DNA from: Agrobacterium rosae
GTDB lineage: Bacteria > Pseudomonadota > Alphaproteobacteria > Rhizobiales > Rhizobiaceae
Length of the DNA: 64,000 bases
Direction of reading: 5' to 3'
NCBI RefSeq assembly: GCF_002915175.1
Contig: NZ_NXEJ01000002.1
Span: 340,236-404,235 of the forward strand
Part shown: positions 9,417 through 17,490 of the stretch, piece after piece
Numbering within the stretch: the stretch's first letter is position 1
How the letters are laid out: every line of letters begins with the position of its first letter
Notes under the pieces: generated by a model
Told to the model about the DNA's origin: nothing
The model's input: the letters and a program-made list of their open reading frames with translations, nothing else
Database searches by the model: none
Position numbers and translations under genes: made by a program

Positions 9417-9659
9417 AGTGAACCCTCCTTGTATGCCATTCGGCATGTTGTGATGATAGCGGAAGGGGCGCACATGGCCGACATCGAGGGCTGCACTTGA
9501 GCAACCGGACAACGATCTGTCGGATGAGACTTCCTCCCGCTTCTTCAGTCCGCCTCCACGGATGAACGAAGAATTGCACAGCACCACAGAAAGCTGTCAT
9601 CTAACTGACGCTTGGCAATTCCTCAGCGCATTTACTGTCTATTAATTTTTGAAATCCGT

Positions 9660-10727
9660 CTACTGGGCGCGTAAAGCTTCGTTCCAGCGCTCGATTATGC
9701 GGGCGCGCTTGACCTGATCGAGATAAACCATCAGCCCCGGACTGACCGGCACCGGTCGCAATTGTGCGCCGTGGATGGCCTGCATCATGTTGGCGGTGTT
9801 CTCACCCGCCACGTCAGGGCTGACCGCCGGTATCTGCAACTGCCGCGCCATAATGGTCTGGCCTTCTTTCGACATGAAGAATTCCAGATAGCGACGGCCA
9901 AGCTCCGCATTCCTTGCCGCCTGCGGCACCAGCCCGATGCGCGACATGACGACGGTATAGTCCTTGGGTAGCACGATGCCGACATCGGGATGGCGCGAGG
10001 CCCAATCCGCCGCGTAGGAGCCGAGGATGTTATAGCCCAGCACGAAGCGACCATCCGAGATGCGTTCCAGAATGGCGGAGCTGGTGGAATAGACTTTTAC
10101 CCCCGCCGTGCCCATGCTCTTGATGACATTCCAGATATCGCTGAACTGTTCTTGATCCCGAGACATGAACAGGAAGCCGACGCCGGAGCGCTCTATGTCG
10201 TAAGTCGCGATGCGCCCATGCACGTCCTTGGCATGGCGCTCCAGATAATCCACGAATTCGGCGCGGCTGGCCGGTGGCTTTTCGGTCTGGAAGCTGGGCT
10301 TATGGTAGACGAAGACTGCGGGTTCGAAGGTCAGCGCATAGGCTGTGTTGCGCCAGTTGGCCCAGGCGGGCCAGCGTGCGCTCATCGGCAGATCGGAGCG
10401 TTGGGCGTAACCGTCATTGCTGAGTTTGACCTGCAGGTCCATGGCGGAGGAAAAGGCGAAATCAGCGGTTTTTTCGCCCGCATCCGTTTCCCGCACAATG
10501 CGATCGTAGATTTCGCCGGTCAGCATATCCTCGTAGGAAACCGCCACATCCGGGTTCGCCCTTTGGAAACCTTCGATCATGGGGGTGGCGAGCGGTTCGT
10601 CCAGAGACGAATAGACCACGAGCATTTCCGCATCTGCCTTACCTGATAGGGCAGGGAAAAGCATCTGCTGCGCCTGCAAACAGGTGGCGGCAGTCAAGAA
10701 AAGACAGAGGGACAGAAGAATACGCAT
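9660..10727 (-). CDS. Orphan periplasmic binding protein linked to tctDE
   Basis: 355-aa ABC-type extracellular solute-binding protein of the iron/PgtC-like cluster, with signal peptide MRILLSLCLFLTAATCLQAQ. The mature region holds MLVVYSSLDEPLATPMIEGF and the C-terminal hinge typical of type II binding proteins. No ABC permease or ATPase lies next to it. It is divergent from tctD, 81 bases away. Binding proteins in this position, related to PgtC, are known to work as periplasmic co-sensors for the neighbouring kinase rather than in transport, so a sensing role for TctE is a reasonable inference. The upstream ATG at 10757 was not used because it would precede the signal peptide with ten polar residues. 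Confidence 0.85.
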   Translation of the reverse strand: MRILLSLCLFLTAATCLQAQQMLFPALSGKADAEMLVVYSSLDEPLATPMIEGFQRANPDVAVSYEDMLTGEIYDRIVRETDAGEKTADFAFSSAMDLQVKLSNDGYAQRSDLPMSARWPAWANWRNTAYALTFEPAVFVYHKPSFQTEKPPASRAEFVDYLERHAKDVHGRIATYDIERSGVGFLFMSRDQEQFSDIWNVIKSMGTAGVKVYSTSSAILERISDGRFVLGYNILGSYAADWASRHPDVGIVLPKDYTVVMSRIGLVPQAARNAELGRRYLEFFMSKEGQTIMARQLQIPAVSPDVAGENTANMMQAIHGAQLRPVPVSPGLMVYLDQVKRARIIERWNEALRAQ

Positions 10728-10808
10728 GGAAAAGATCATGCCGCAGGCCCTTGCCATTCACAAGACGGGAAGGCTTGGATAAATTTGATCCAAATGGAGG
10801 GCGTCTGC

Positions 10809-11489
10809 TTGCGAATTTTGCTGGTGGAGGACAATCAGGTTTTATCGGAGGGCTTGTCGGCGCTGTTGCGCGGAAGCGGCTATGCCGTGGATGTGGTGTC
10901 CGATGGTGCGTCTGCCGATGCCGCCATCGCTGCCGAAAATTTCGATCTCGTTATTCTCGATCTCAACCTGCCGGAAATGGACGGCATCGATGTGCTGCGT
11001 TCAATGCGCGCCCGGCAGGACAAGGCGGCGGTGCTGATCCTCACGGCCCGCGGCACACCGGAAGAGCGGGTAAAGGGGCTCGACCTCGGTGCCGATGATT
11101 ACATGATAAAGCCCTTCGACATTACCGAATTCGAGGCGCGGGTTAGGGTGCTTTTGCGCCGTAACGCGGGTTTGCGCTCGTCGCTGGTCAGCTTCGGCAA
11201 GGTGTCGTTCGATCTGACATCGCGCACGTTTACCGCCGATGGCAACCCTTTGGATATTCCCGCCCGCGAAGTGGCGTTGTTGGAAGTCCTGTTCATGCGC
11301 GCCGGGAAGGTGGTGGCCAAGGAAGCCATCGTGCAATCGCTGACCGGTTTCGATGACGAGTTGTCCGGTAATGCCATCGAGCAATATGTCAGCCGCCTGC
11401 GCAAACGCCTTGGCCCGCATGGGCTGACGGTGAAGACGGCGCGGGGCATTGGTTATTATCTCGAAAAACTGCCGGAGATGGCGGAATGA
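10809..11489 (+). CDS. tctD: OmpR-family response regulator, TctD type
   Basis: 226-aa winged-helix response regulator: receiver domain (acidic residues in LLVEDNQ, phosphoacceptor D51 in LVILDLNLPEMDG, lysine in YMIKPFD) and a C-terminal OmpR/PhoB DNA-binding domain ending VKTARGIGYYLEKLPEM. The TTG at 10809 is chosen because GGAGG lies 8 bases upstream and translation then begins MRILLVEDN, the normal receiver start; an ATG at 10785 would add eight residues. Its stop overlaps the kinase start by 4 bases. Expected to control tctCBA in response to tricarboxylates. Confidence 0.93.
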   Translation: MRILLVEDNQVLSEGLSALLRGSGYAVDVVSDGASADAAIAAENFDLVILDLNLPEMDGIDVLRSMRARQDKAAVLILTARGTPEERVKGLDLGADDYMIKPFDITEFEARVRVLLRRNAGLRSSLVSFGKVSFDLTSRTFTADGNPLDIPAREVALLEVLFMRAGKVVAKEAIVQSLTGFDDELSGNAIEQYVSRLRKRLGPHGLTVKTARGIGYYLEKLPEMAE

Positions 11490-12862
11490 AGCAAGCCGCC
11501 TATTCGCTGAGGCGGCGTCTGCTTGGCTGGCTTCTGATTTCCACAGCCATCATCGGCTGCATCGCGCTGGCCGATACCTATCGCGAAGCGATCAACACCG
11601 CCAATATCGTCTCCGACCGCGTATTATCAGGCTCTGCGCTTGCCATTGCCGAGCGTGTCGTTGTGTCAGAAGACGGTTCGCTCGAGGTCGATATTCCCTA
11701 TGTGGCGCTGGAAATGCTGACCTCGGCGGCGCAAGACCGGGTATTCTACCGGGTCAACGGGCCGAATGGTCAGTTTTTGACGGGCTATCAAAACCTGCCT
11801 TCTGTGGACAAGGCACGCAGCGATGCGCCGATCTTCGTGGACGCCGAATTTCGTGGTGAGCCCATTCGTGTCGCGGCCATCGAACGGTTCGCATCGACCG
11901 GAGTCAATTCCGTGCCATTCACGGTGACGGTGGCGGAGACCACGATTGCGCGAAGTCGCCTGGCACAGGCCATTATTCTGCGGTCCGCGTTGCGGCTTCT
12001 GTTCATGATCGTGGGTGCCGCCATCATCGTATGGATTGCGGTAACGATTTCATTACGCCCGCTTTACCGGTTGAGTGAGGCAATCGATGAGCGCAGCCCC
12101 AATGACCTGCATCCCATACGGCAATCGGTGCCTGTTGAGGTCGAGAACCTCGTGGAAACCGTCAATTCCTTCATGGTGCGGCTGCAATCGGCGCTGGATG
12201 CGCTGCGGCATTTTACCGGCAATGCCAGCCATCAGCTCAGGACGCCGCTGGCTATCATCCGCACTCAGCTTGCGCTGTCCGCGCGGGCATCTACCTTGCA
12301 GGAGGCGCAGGCCGCAGCGCATAAGGGTGATGCATCGGTGGCGCACGCCGAACATATTCTGGCGCAGCTTTTGCGCATGGCCAATATCGATGCGGCGGGA
12401 TCAGGTGAAAAGCAAAGGCTTGTCGACGTCGATCTCGTATCGCTGGCACAGTCTGTTACTGCCGATTACGTGCCTGTTGCCGCAGAGGCGGGGATCGATC
12501 TCGGCTTCGAGCTGATTGAAACAGCCAGCATCCCGGCAGACCCGCTTTTGCTGGGCGAGTTGCTCGGCAATCTCATCAGCAATGCAATCGCCTATGCAGG
12601 CCAAGGTGCGGAAGTGACCGTGAGGGTCGGAAAGGTCGATGGCGTCGCTTTTCTGGAGGTGGAGGACAACGGTCCTGGTATCTCGGCGGAAAAGCGCGAT
12701 GTGGTGCGGCAGCGTTTTGCAAGAGGCGATGGCAATGCAGCTCCCGGCGCGGGTCTGGGGCTTTCGATCGTCGAGGAAATTGCGACACTGTTCAAAGGGC
12801 GTCTGTCGTTGGAAGACGGTGCTGGGGGGCGTGGGTTGAAGGCAACCGTTCGTTTTTCGTGA
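11486..12862 (+). CDS. tctE: Sensor histidine kinase, TctE type
   Basis: 458-aa membrane kinase. A first membrane helix (LLGWLLISTAIIGCIALA) is followed by a periplasmic domain of about 130 residues of the TctE N-terminal type, a second helix (ALRLLFMIVGAAIIVWIAV, residues 168-187), a HAMP-like region, HisKA with H249 in ASHQLRTPLAII and a HATPase domain (NLISNAIAYAG, DNGPGIS, GAGLGLSIVEEIA). Overlaps tctD by 4 bases. The divergent binding protein gene and the tctCBA operon nearby make it the likely sensor for carboxylate uptake. Confidence 0.94.
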   Translation: MKQAAYSLRRRLLGWLLISTAIIGCIALADTYREAINTANIVSDRVLSGSALAIAERVVVSEDGSLEVDIPYVALEMLTSAAQDRVFYRVNGPNGQFLTGYQNLPSVDKARSDAPIFVDAEFRGEPIRVAAIERFASTGVNSVPFTVTVAETTIARSRLAQAIILRSALRLLFMIVGAAIIVWIAVTISLRPLYRLSEAIDERSPNDLHPIRQSVPVEVENLVETVNSFMVRLQSALDALRHFTGNASHQLRTPLAIIRTQLALSARASTLQEAQAAAHKGDASVAHAEHILAQLLRMANIDAAGSGEKQRLVDVDLVSLAQSVTADYVPVAAEAGIDLGFELIETASIPADPLLLGELLGNLISNAIAYAGQGAEVTVRVGKVDGVAFLEVEDNGPGISAEKRDVVRQRFARGDGNAAPGAGLGLSIVEEIATLFKGRLSLEDGAGGRGLKATVRFS

Positions 12863-12863
12863 A

Positions 12864-12883
12864 GCGGCGCATGAATGCGCCGC
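12864..12883. terminator. Possible bidirectional hairpin between convergent genes
   Basis: Nearly perfect palindrome GCGGCGCAT-GA-ATGCGCCGC directly after the tctE stop and 22 bases from the stop of the convergent gene. There is no good T-run on either side, so it may be a weak or Rho-assisted terminator. Confidence 0.45.
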
Positions 12884-12904
12884 CTCCTGTCATCGCAGGC
12901 AATG

Positions 12905-13285
12905 CTACTCGTTAATCTTGTCGATCAACTGCATCATGATGTCAGCGCAAGCCTTCATGGGCTCGTCGTCGGCACATTTGATGTCAATCTTGGTTTCACC
13001 CTGCTCGATGCGGAAATGCGCACCCTTGGATGGTGGCGGCATCATCATGCGCTCACGCGGCCCGCCGTCTCTTGGACCACCATCTTTCGGACCCCAATGG
13101 CCGGGTGGCGGTGGAGGAGGGGCATCGGCTCTCGGACCCGCACCTGGTGGCGGCGGTGGGGGAGGCGGCGCATCAGCCTGTTGACCGGCATCCGGCGCAC
13201 CTGGAGGTGGCGGTGGTGGCTGCTGGGCAAACGTCGAACCTGCCGCGAGGAAAAGCGCGGCACTGGCAATAATCAGTTTTTTCAT
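12905..13285 (-). CDS. Exported proline-rich protein
   Basis: 126 aa starting MKKLIIASAALFLAAGSTFAQQ, a signal peptide with cleavage after TFA. The mature part has three polyproline runs (PPPPPPGAPDAG, PPPPPPPPGAG, PPPPPPGHWG), then a Gly/Asp/Arg segment and a C-terminal region with two cysteines (IKCADDEPMKACADIMMQL) that could form a disulfide. An in-frame ATG eight codons upstream is not needed. No known family is recognised; polyproline rods of this kind are usual in periplasmic spacer or cell-wall-spanning regions. Convergent with tctE. Confidence 0.8.
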   Translation of the reverse strand: MKKLIIASAALFLAAGSTFAQQPPPPPPGAPDAGQQADAPPPPPPPPGAGPRADAPPPPPPGHWGPKDGGPRDGGPRERMMMPPPSKGAHFRIEQGETKIDIKCADDEPMKACADIMMQLIDKINE

Positions 13286-13385
13286 GAGGGAGACCTCTGT
13301 GTTTGACAACGTGAAAGGAACGGTCAGTCAGGCGGTCGGTTGCTCCCGGGCGAAAATAAAGTTCAAGATTCTCATCGGTAAAAAA

Positions 13386-14270
13386 TTACCCCATCCGCTC
13401 CGAAGCGTAGGAGCCGGGGCTTGGTGGGAAAACGACTGTGCGGTTGCCGTTGATGAAGGTGCGGTGGTGGATGTGGGCGTGGATGGCGCGGGCCAGAACC
13501 TGGCTTTCGACATCGCGACCCAGCGACACGTAATCTTCCGCAGACTGCGCGTGAGTGACGCGGACTGTGTCCTGCTCGATGATCGGGCCTTCATCGAGAT
13601 CTGCGGTGACATAGTGGGCCGTTGCGCCGATCAGCTTCACGCCGCGCTCATAGGCCTGCTTGTAGGGGTTGGCACCCTTGAAGCTGGGCAGGAAGGAGTG
13701 GTGGATGTTGATGATGCGGCCGGACATTTTGCGGCACATCTCATCCGAGAGTACCTGCATGTAGCGGGCCAGCACGACCAGTTCGGTGCCGCTTGTGTCG
13801 ATCAGGTCCAGCAACTGTGCTTCGGCTTTAGGCTTGTTGTCCTTGGTTACCTTGATGTGGTGAAAGGGAATGTCGTGATTGACGACGACCTTCTGGTATT
13901 CGAAATGGTTGGAGACGACCCCTACGATATCGATCGGTAGCGCGCCGATCTTCCAGCGGTAGAGCAGGTCGTTCAGGCAATGGCCAAAACGTGACACCAT
14001 CAACAGCGTCTTGGTCCGCTCGCCATCGCTATAGATATTGGCCTCCATGCCGAATTCCGTGGCAATCGGCGCAAAGCCGGCCTGCAAGGCTTCCATACTC
14101 TGGCCTTCCTCGGAGATGAAGGAGACGCGCATGAAGAATTTGCCGGTTTCGAGGTCATCGAACTGGGAGCTATCGACGATGTTGCAACCCTTGCCCGCCA
14201 GATAACCCGAGATGGCGGCGACGATGCCGCGCTTGGATGTGCAGGCCACGGTCAAAACATAGGTCGTCAT
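13386..14270 (-). CDS. purU: Formyltetrahydrofolate deformylase
   Basis: 294 aa. Hydrolyses 10-formyltetrahydrofolate to formate and tetrahydrofolate, balancing one-carbon units. The N-terminal ACT domain (residues 1-85, TYVLTVACTSKRGIVAAISG) is followed by a formyltransferase fold with the active-site pattern NIHHSFLPSFKGANPY. Family-normal length. About 190 bases separate it from the hutX stop; this upstream region has a weak GAGAG/CTCTC hairpin but I see no recognised riboswitch. Confidence 0.95.
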   Translation of the reverse strand: MTTYVLTVACTSKRGIVAAISGYLAGKGCNIVDSSQFDDLETGKFFMRVSFISEEGQSMEALQAGFAPIATEFGMEANIYSDGERTKTLLMVSRFGHCLNDLLYRWKIGALPIDIVGVVSNHFEYQKVVVNHDIPFHHIKVTKDNKPKAEAQLLDLIDTSGTELVVLARYMQVLSDEMCRKMSGRIINIHHSFLPSFKGANPYKQAYERGVKLIGATAHYVTADLDEGPIIEQDTVRVTHAQSAEDYVSLGRDVESQVLARAIHAHIHHRTFINGNRTVVFPPSPGSYASERMG

Positions 14271-14416
14271 AGGCTTTCCCTCATCATGTGTCGCAACGGC
14301 CTATAGCGTAGGTCGAGAGTGGCGCAAAGCGCTCTCGTGTTTTACCAAGGCTTTGAATTGATAGGGCATGATGGGAGGGGCAAGACATGCCGGAAGCGAC
14401 ATTCGATGTTCAAAGG

Positions 14417-14448
14417 AAAAGCCGCTACCGAAATGATAGGTAGCGGCT
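14417..14448 (-). terminator. Rho-independent terminator after hutX
   Basis: Minus-strand hairpin AGCCGCTACC/GGTAGCGGCT with a 9-base loop followed by TTTTCCTTT, starting 12 bases after the hutX stop. It separates the heme-handling pair from purU. Confidence 0.85.
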
Positions 14449-14459
14449 TCACGTGTTCG

Positions 14460-14987
14460 TCAGGCGAGGAAGCTGTCGCGCAGCGCTTCGAACTTCGAAA
14501 GCTGATCCGCCAGCAATGCCTTGTTCTCATCTCGGCGCACGAACAGCTTGAACATGGCGCTGCCGCCCGCATTCATGAACCACACGGACAGTGACCGGCG
14601 TCCGTGAAATTCTCGATCAATGAAGGTGATCGAGGCACAGTTGTCTTTCTTGATATGCCCGCCGATGGGGCTATCACCATGAATGTTGAACCAGCCATGC
14701 CCCTCCGTTCCCTCGGGAAGATGGCCGGGAACCTCGAAGACGATATCCGGCGTCTGGACGATCATCAGGACTTCGCCCCAGGAGCGCAACTCGGTCCAGA
14801 TGTCATTGAACTTTTCCGCAGGTGCTGAAACGGCCGCACCATGCGGTAACAGAGCCAGAATTTCCGCTGGCGTCACCTCTGCTTTGGTGGCAATGGCTTC
14901 CACCACACCATCGGGCTTTTCCGCAAGGGCTGCCTTGGCGCGCTCAAGCCGCTCGTCGTTGTTTTCGGCAACGGCACTCATGGTCAT
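14460..14987 (-). CDS. hutX: HutX-type cytosolic heme carrier/utilisation protein
   Basis: About 175 aa of the HutX/HuvX family, which bind heme in the cytoplasm after import and pass it on for degradation or use. Family features include the helical N-terminus (ERLERAKAALAEKPDGVVEAIA) and the core with TPDIVFEVPGHLPEGTEGHGW and WFNIHGDSPIGGHIKKDNC. The first ATG clear of the preceding stop (MTMSAVAENN) is used; MSAVAENN two codons later is equally possible. It sits directly after the monooxygenase gene and divergent from hmuTUV, which supports a heme role. Confidence 0.88.
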   Translation of the reverse strand: MTMSAVAENNDERLERAKAALAEKPDGVVEAIATKAEVTPAEILALLPHGAAVSAPAEKFNDIWTELRSWGEVLMIVQTPDIVFEVPGHLPEGTEGHGWFNIHGDSPIGGHIKKDNCASITFIDREFHGRRSLSVWFMNAGGSAMFKLFVRRDENKALLADQLSKFEALRDSFLA

Positions 14988-14989
14988 GA

Positions 14990-15337
14990 TCAAGCCGCAA
15001 CCGGACGGTCTTGCCCGTCCTTGTCTTCATGGATGATGACGTCGAAGCCTTCGAAATGCGGACCGGAGAGGTATTCGACCTTTCCGCGATTGTTGCCGGC
15101 ATTGGCGTGGGCCGCGCGGAACTGCTCGGACTTCGTCCAGGCGGTGAAATCGTCCTTCGTCGCCCAGACGGTGTGGGAGGCGTAAAGCGTGTGGTCGTCG
15201 GCCTTGGCACCCTTCAGCATATGGAATTCCAAATAGCCGGGCATTTCGGCCAGATGACGCTTGCGGTCACGCCAGATGGTTTCGAACGCTTCTTCAAAGC
15301 CCGGCACGACACGGAACCGGTTCATGGCAATAAACAT
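14990..15337 (-). CDS. Antibiotic-biosynthesis-monooxygenase-type heme-degrading enzyme (IsdG/HmuQ-like)
   Basis: 115-aa small ferredoxin-like-fold monooxygenase. Sequence begins MFIAMNRFRVVPGFEEAFETIW, and contains HLAEMPGYLEFHMLKG and the WTKSEQFRAAHANAG segment with the conserved W and H. Rhizobial HmuQ/HmuD proteins of this family cleave heme to biliverdin-like products and release iron. Start ATG has AAGGGAG upstream. It is the first gene of a minus-strand pair with hutX (2-base gap between stop and the hutX start region) and divergent from hmuT. Function as heme oxygenase is inferred from family and context. Confidence 0.85.
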   Translation of the reverse strand: MFIAMNRFRVVPGFEEAFETIWRDRKRHLAEMPGYLEFHMLKGAKADDHTLYASHTVWATKDDFTAWTKSEQFRAAHANAGNNRGKVEYLSGPHFEGFDVIIHEDKDGQDRPVAA

Positions 15338-15418
15338 CGATAGTCTCCCTTAAATTTCCGGCACCAGTCATAGCCCCGCTGCCCATGAAGACCGAAATAT
15401 AAAAGATAACGAAAATAG

Positions 15419-15471
15419 TCAACTTATCGGATTGTGCCAAAAATAAAGATGTGTAATGAACTCAACTTATC
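15419..15471. promoter_or_regulatory. Repeated 10-mer in the hmu divergent promoter region
   Basis: The 10-mer TCAACTTATC occurs twice, at 15419-15428 and 15462-15471, 43 bases apart, in the 177-base AT-rich spacer between the divergent heme genes. The first copy also pairs with a GATAA 13 to 14 bases upstream. It could be an operator for an iron or heme regulator (RirA or Irr in this group), but I could not match it to a published box. Confidence 0.45.
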
Positions 15472-15514
15472 TGGCATGCAGACTGTGGCGTGCCGCATTG
15501 TTCAGGATCAAAAG

Positions 15515-16402
15515 ATGTCGCTTTCACTTCGCTCAATCGCTTTCGGCACCGTTCTTCCAGTGGCGCTGGCTCTCGTCCCTCACGTCGGCATGGCATCGGA
15601 CAAGGGTAATCCAGAGGCGAAGCGGATTGTCGCGGTCGGCGGCACGGTGACGGAAATTCTTTATGCGCTGGGTGCCGGAGACCGCATCGTCGCGCGGGAC
15701 TCGACCAGCAGTTTTCCAGCCGAAGCGTTGGCGAAGCCCGATGTCGGTTACATGCGCGCGCTGTCTTCGGAAGGCATTCTATCGCAGAAACCTGACCTCA
15801 TTTTGTCAGAAGACGGCTCCGGTCCTGCCGACGTAATCGGCATTTTGAAGGCGAGCGAAGTGCCGATGGTCACTGTCGATACCCCACCGGAAGGCAGCGC
15901 CATTGCCAAGAAAATCGAGGATGTGGGCGCGGCTGTAGGGCTTGAGGACAAGGCGAAAGCACTCGCAACACAGGTCAATTCGGATCTGGCAGCGCTGTCC
16001 ATGGACGTTGCTGCGGTTGGCGACAAAAAGAAGCGGGTTCTCTTCGTTCTGTCCACCGCAGGCGGGCGCATCATGGCGGCAGGCAAGGATACGGAAGCCG
16101 CCGCTATCATCGAGATGGCTGGTGGCATCAACGCTGCCGAAGAGATTACCGGCTACAAGCCACTGACAGACGAGGCAGTCATTGCCGTGGCCCCCGATGT
16201 GGTCCTGACCATGCAGCGCGGCAACCACGCGGAAAATCCCGATCAGGTCTTTGCACTTCCCGCCTTCCAGTCCACTCCCGCCGCTGCCTCCAAATCGCTG
16301 ATCAGCATGGATGGTCTGTATCTGATCGGCTTTGGTCCGCGCACGCCTGCCGCCGGTCGTGAACTTGCCTCCAAACTTTACCCGGAGATTGTAAAGCCGT
16401 GA
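15515..16402 (+). CDS. hmuT: Hemin ABC transporter, periplasmic binding protein
   Basis: 295 aa from the ATG at 15515, which has AGGA at 7-base spacing and a signal peptide (MSLSLRSIAFGTVLPVALAL to HVGMA). Type III binding-protein fold with the family signature KRIVAVGGTVTEILYALG at the mature N-terminus and the pattern KPDLILSEDGSGP. Receives heme from the TonB-dependent receptor and delivers it to HmuUV. An earlier in-frame start at 15434 would place 27 extra residues before the signal. It overlaps hmuU by 4 bases (GTGA). No TonB receptor (hmuR) is in the window. Confidence 0.94.
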   Translation: MSLSLRSIAFGTVLPVALALVPHVGMASDKGNPEAKRIVAVGGTVTEILYALGAGDRIVARDSTSSFPAEALAKPDVGYMRALSSEGILSQKPDLILSEDGSGPADVIGILKASEVPMVTVDTPPEGSAIAKKIEDVGAAVGLEDKAKALATQVNSDLAALSMDVAAVGDKKKRVLFVLSTAGGRIMAAGKDTEAAAIIEMAGGINAAEEITGYKPLTDEAVIAVAPDVVLTMQRGNHAENPDQVFALPAFQSTPAAASKSLISMDGLYLIGFGPRTPAAGRELASKLYPEIVKP

Positions 16403-17490
16403 GCGCGTTGGCTGTGACCGAGGTTGCAGGTCCCATGCCGGGCGATCGCTCTCGCAAGGGTGTCATCACTCTTGTTGCCTTGTGCGCCTTTCTGGTCTTT
16501 GCCTGTTTCGTGTCGCTGTCCAGCGGGCCGACGGGCGTCGGCTTGCATGAACTGTGGCTATATTTCACCGGCCATTCCCAGACCATGGAGCCGCGCGACC
16601 GTGTAATCCTCGAGGCAGTGCGCCTGCCGCGCACCGGTCTGGGCCTGATGATCGGTGCAGCATTGGCTGTCTCCGGTGCCATGATGCAAGGCCTGTTCCG
16701 CAATCCGCTTGCCGATCCCGGCCTTGTTGGCGTGACCTCCGGTGCAGCGCTGTTTGCCGTTGCCGCCTTAGCACTGGGCGGCAGTCTGCTGGCACCCCTC
16801 TCGGCATTGCTCGGTGTTCATTTCCTACCGCTCATGGCGTTTGTGGGCGGGCTGATGAACACGGTGCTGCTCTACATGATCGCGACCCGAAACGGTGCGA
16901 CATCCACCACGGTGCTCGTGCTGGCGGGGATCGCCGTCGCCGCTCTGAGCGCCGCCTTGATGGGTCTGATGATCTTCATGGCGGATGACCGCGCCTTGCG
17001 CGACATTACCTTCTGGAGCCTCGGCTCATTGGGTGGTGCAACGCCGCTGAAGATATGGACGACGCTGCCATTTTTCATCGTCATCATGGCCAGCATTCCA
17101 TTCGTTTCGAAAGGGCTGGATGCGTTGATCCTGGGAGATGCCGCGGCGTTTCATATGGGTATTCCGGTGCAGCGTCTGAAACGTCTTGTCATTCTCGCGG
17201 TTGCCGCCGCCTGCGGCGCAAGCGTTGCTGCTGCTGGGTCTATCGGCTTTGTCGGCATTGTCGTGCCGCATCTGCTGCGGCTGGTGATTGGCTCGTCTCA
17301 TCGCTTTCTCCTACCTGCCTCCGCTATTGGTGGGGCAGGGCTGCTGCTGCTGGCGGATAGTTTTGCGCGGACGGTTGCTGCGCCCGCCGAATTGCCTATC
17401 GGCGTTGTGACAGCGCTCATCGGTGCGCCAGTCTTCCTGTTTCTGCTGCTGGGTCGCGGCAATGGGCTCGGTTTGAGGAATGTGACATGA
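16399..17490 (+). CDS. hmuU: Hemin ABC transporter, permease
   Basis: 363-aa FecCD-family permease of the inner membrane with about nine to ten membrane helices. Family motifs: RLPRTGLGLMIGAALAVSGA and GLFRNPLADPGLVGVTSGA in the N-terminal third, and SIGFVGIVVPHLLRLVIG near residue 280. The start is GTG at 16399, overlapping the hmuT stop, and the stop overlaps the hmuV ATG; the three genes are tightly coupled. Confidence 0.95.
   Translation: MSALAVTEVAGPMPGDRSRKGVITLVALCAFLVFACFVSLSSGPTGVGLHELWLYFTGHSQTMEPRDRVILEAVRLPRTGLGLMIGAALAVSGAMMQGLFRNPLADPGLVGVTSGAALFAVAALALGGSLLAPLSALLGVHFLPLMAFVGGLMNTVLLYMIATRNGATSTTVLVLAGIAVAALSAALMGLMIFMADDRALRDITFWSLGSLGGATPLKIWTTLPFFIVIMASIPFVSKGLDALILGDAAAFHMGIPVQRLKRLVILAVAAACGASVAAAGSIGFVGIVVPHLLRLVIGSSHRFLLPASAIGGAGLLLLADSFARTVAAPAELPIGVVTALIGAPVFLFLLLGRGNGLGLRNVT

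Noticed and set aside
14271-14416. Riboswitch in front of purU
   Set aside because: Only a weak 5-base hairpin was seen; no glycine, THF or purine riboswitch core could be recognised.
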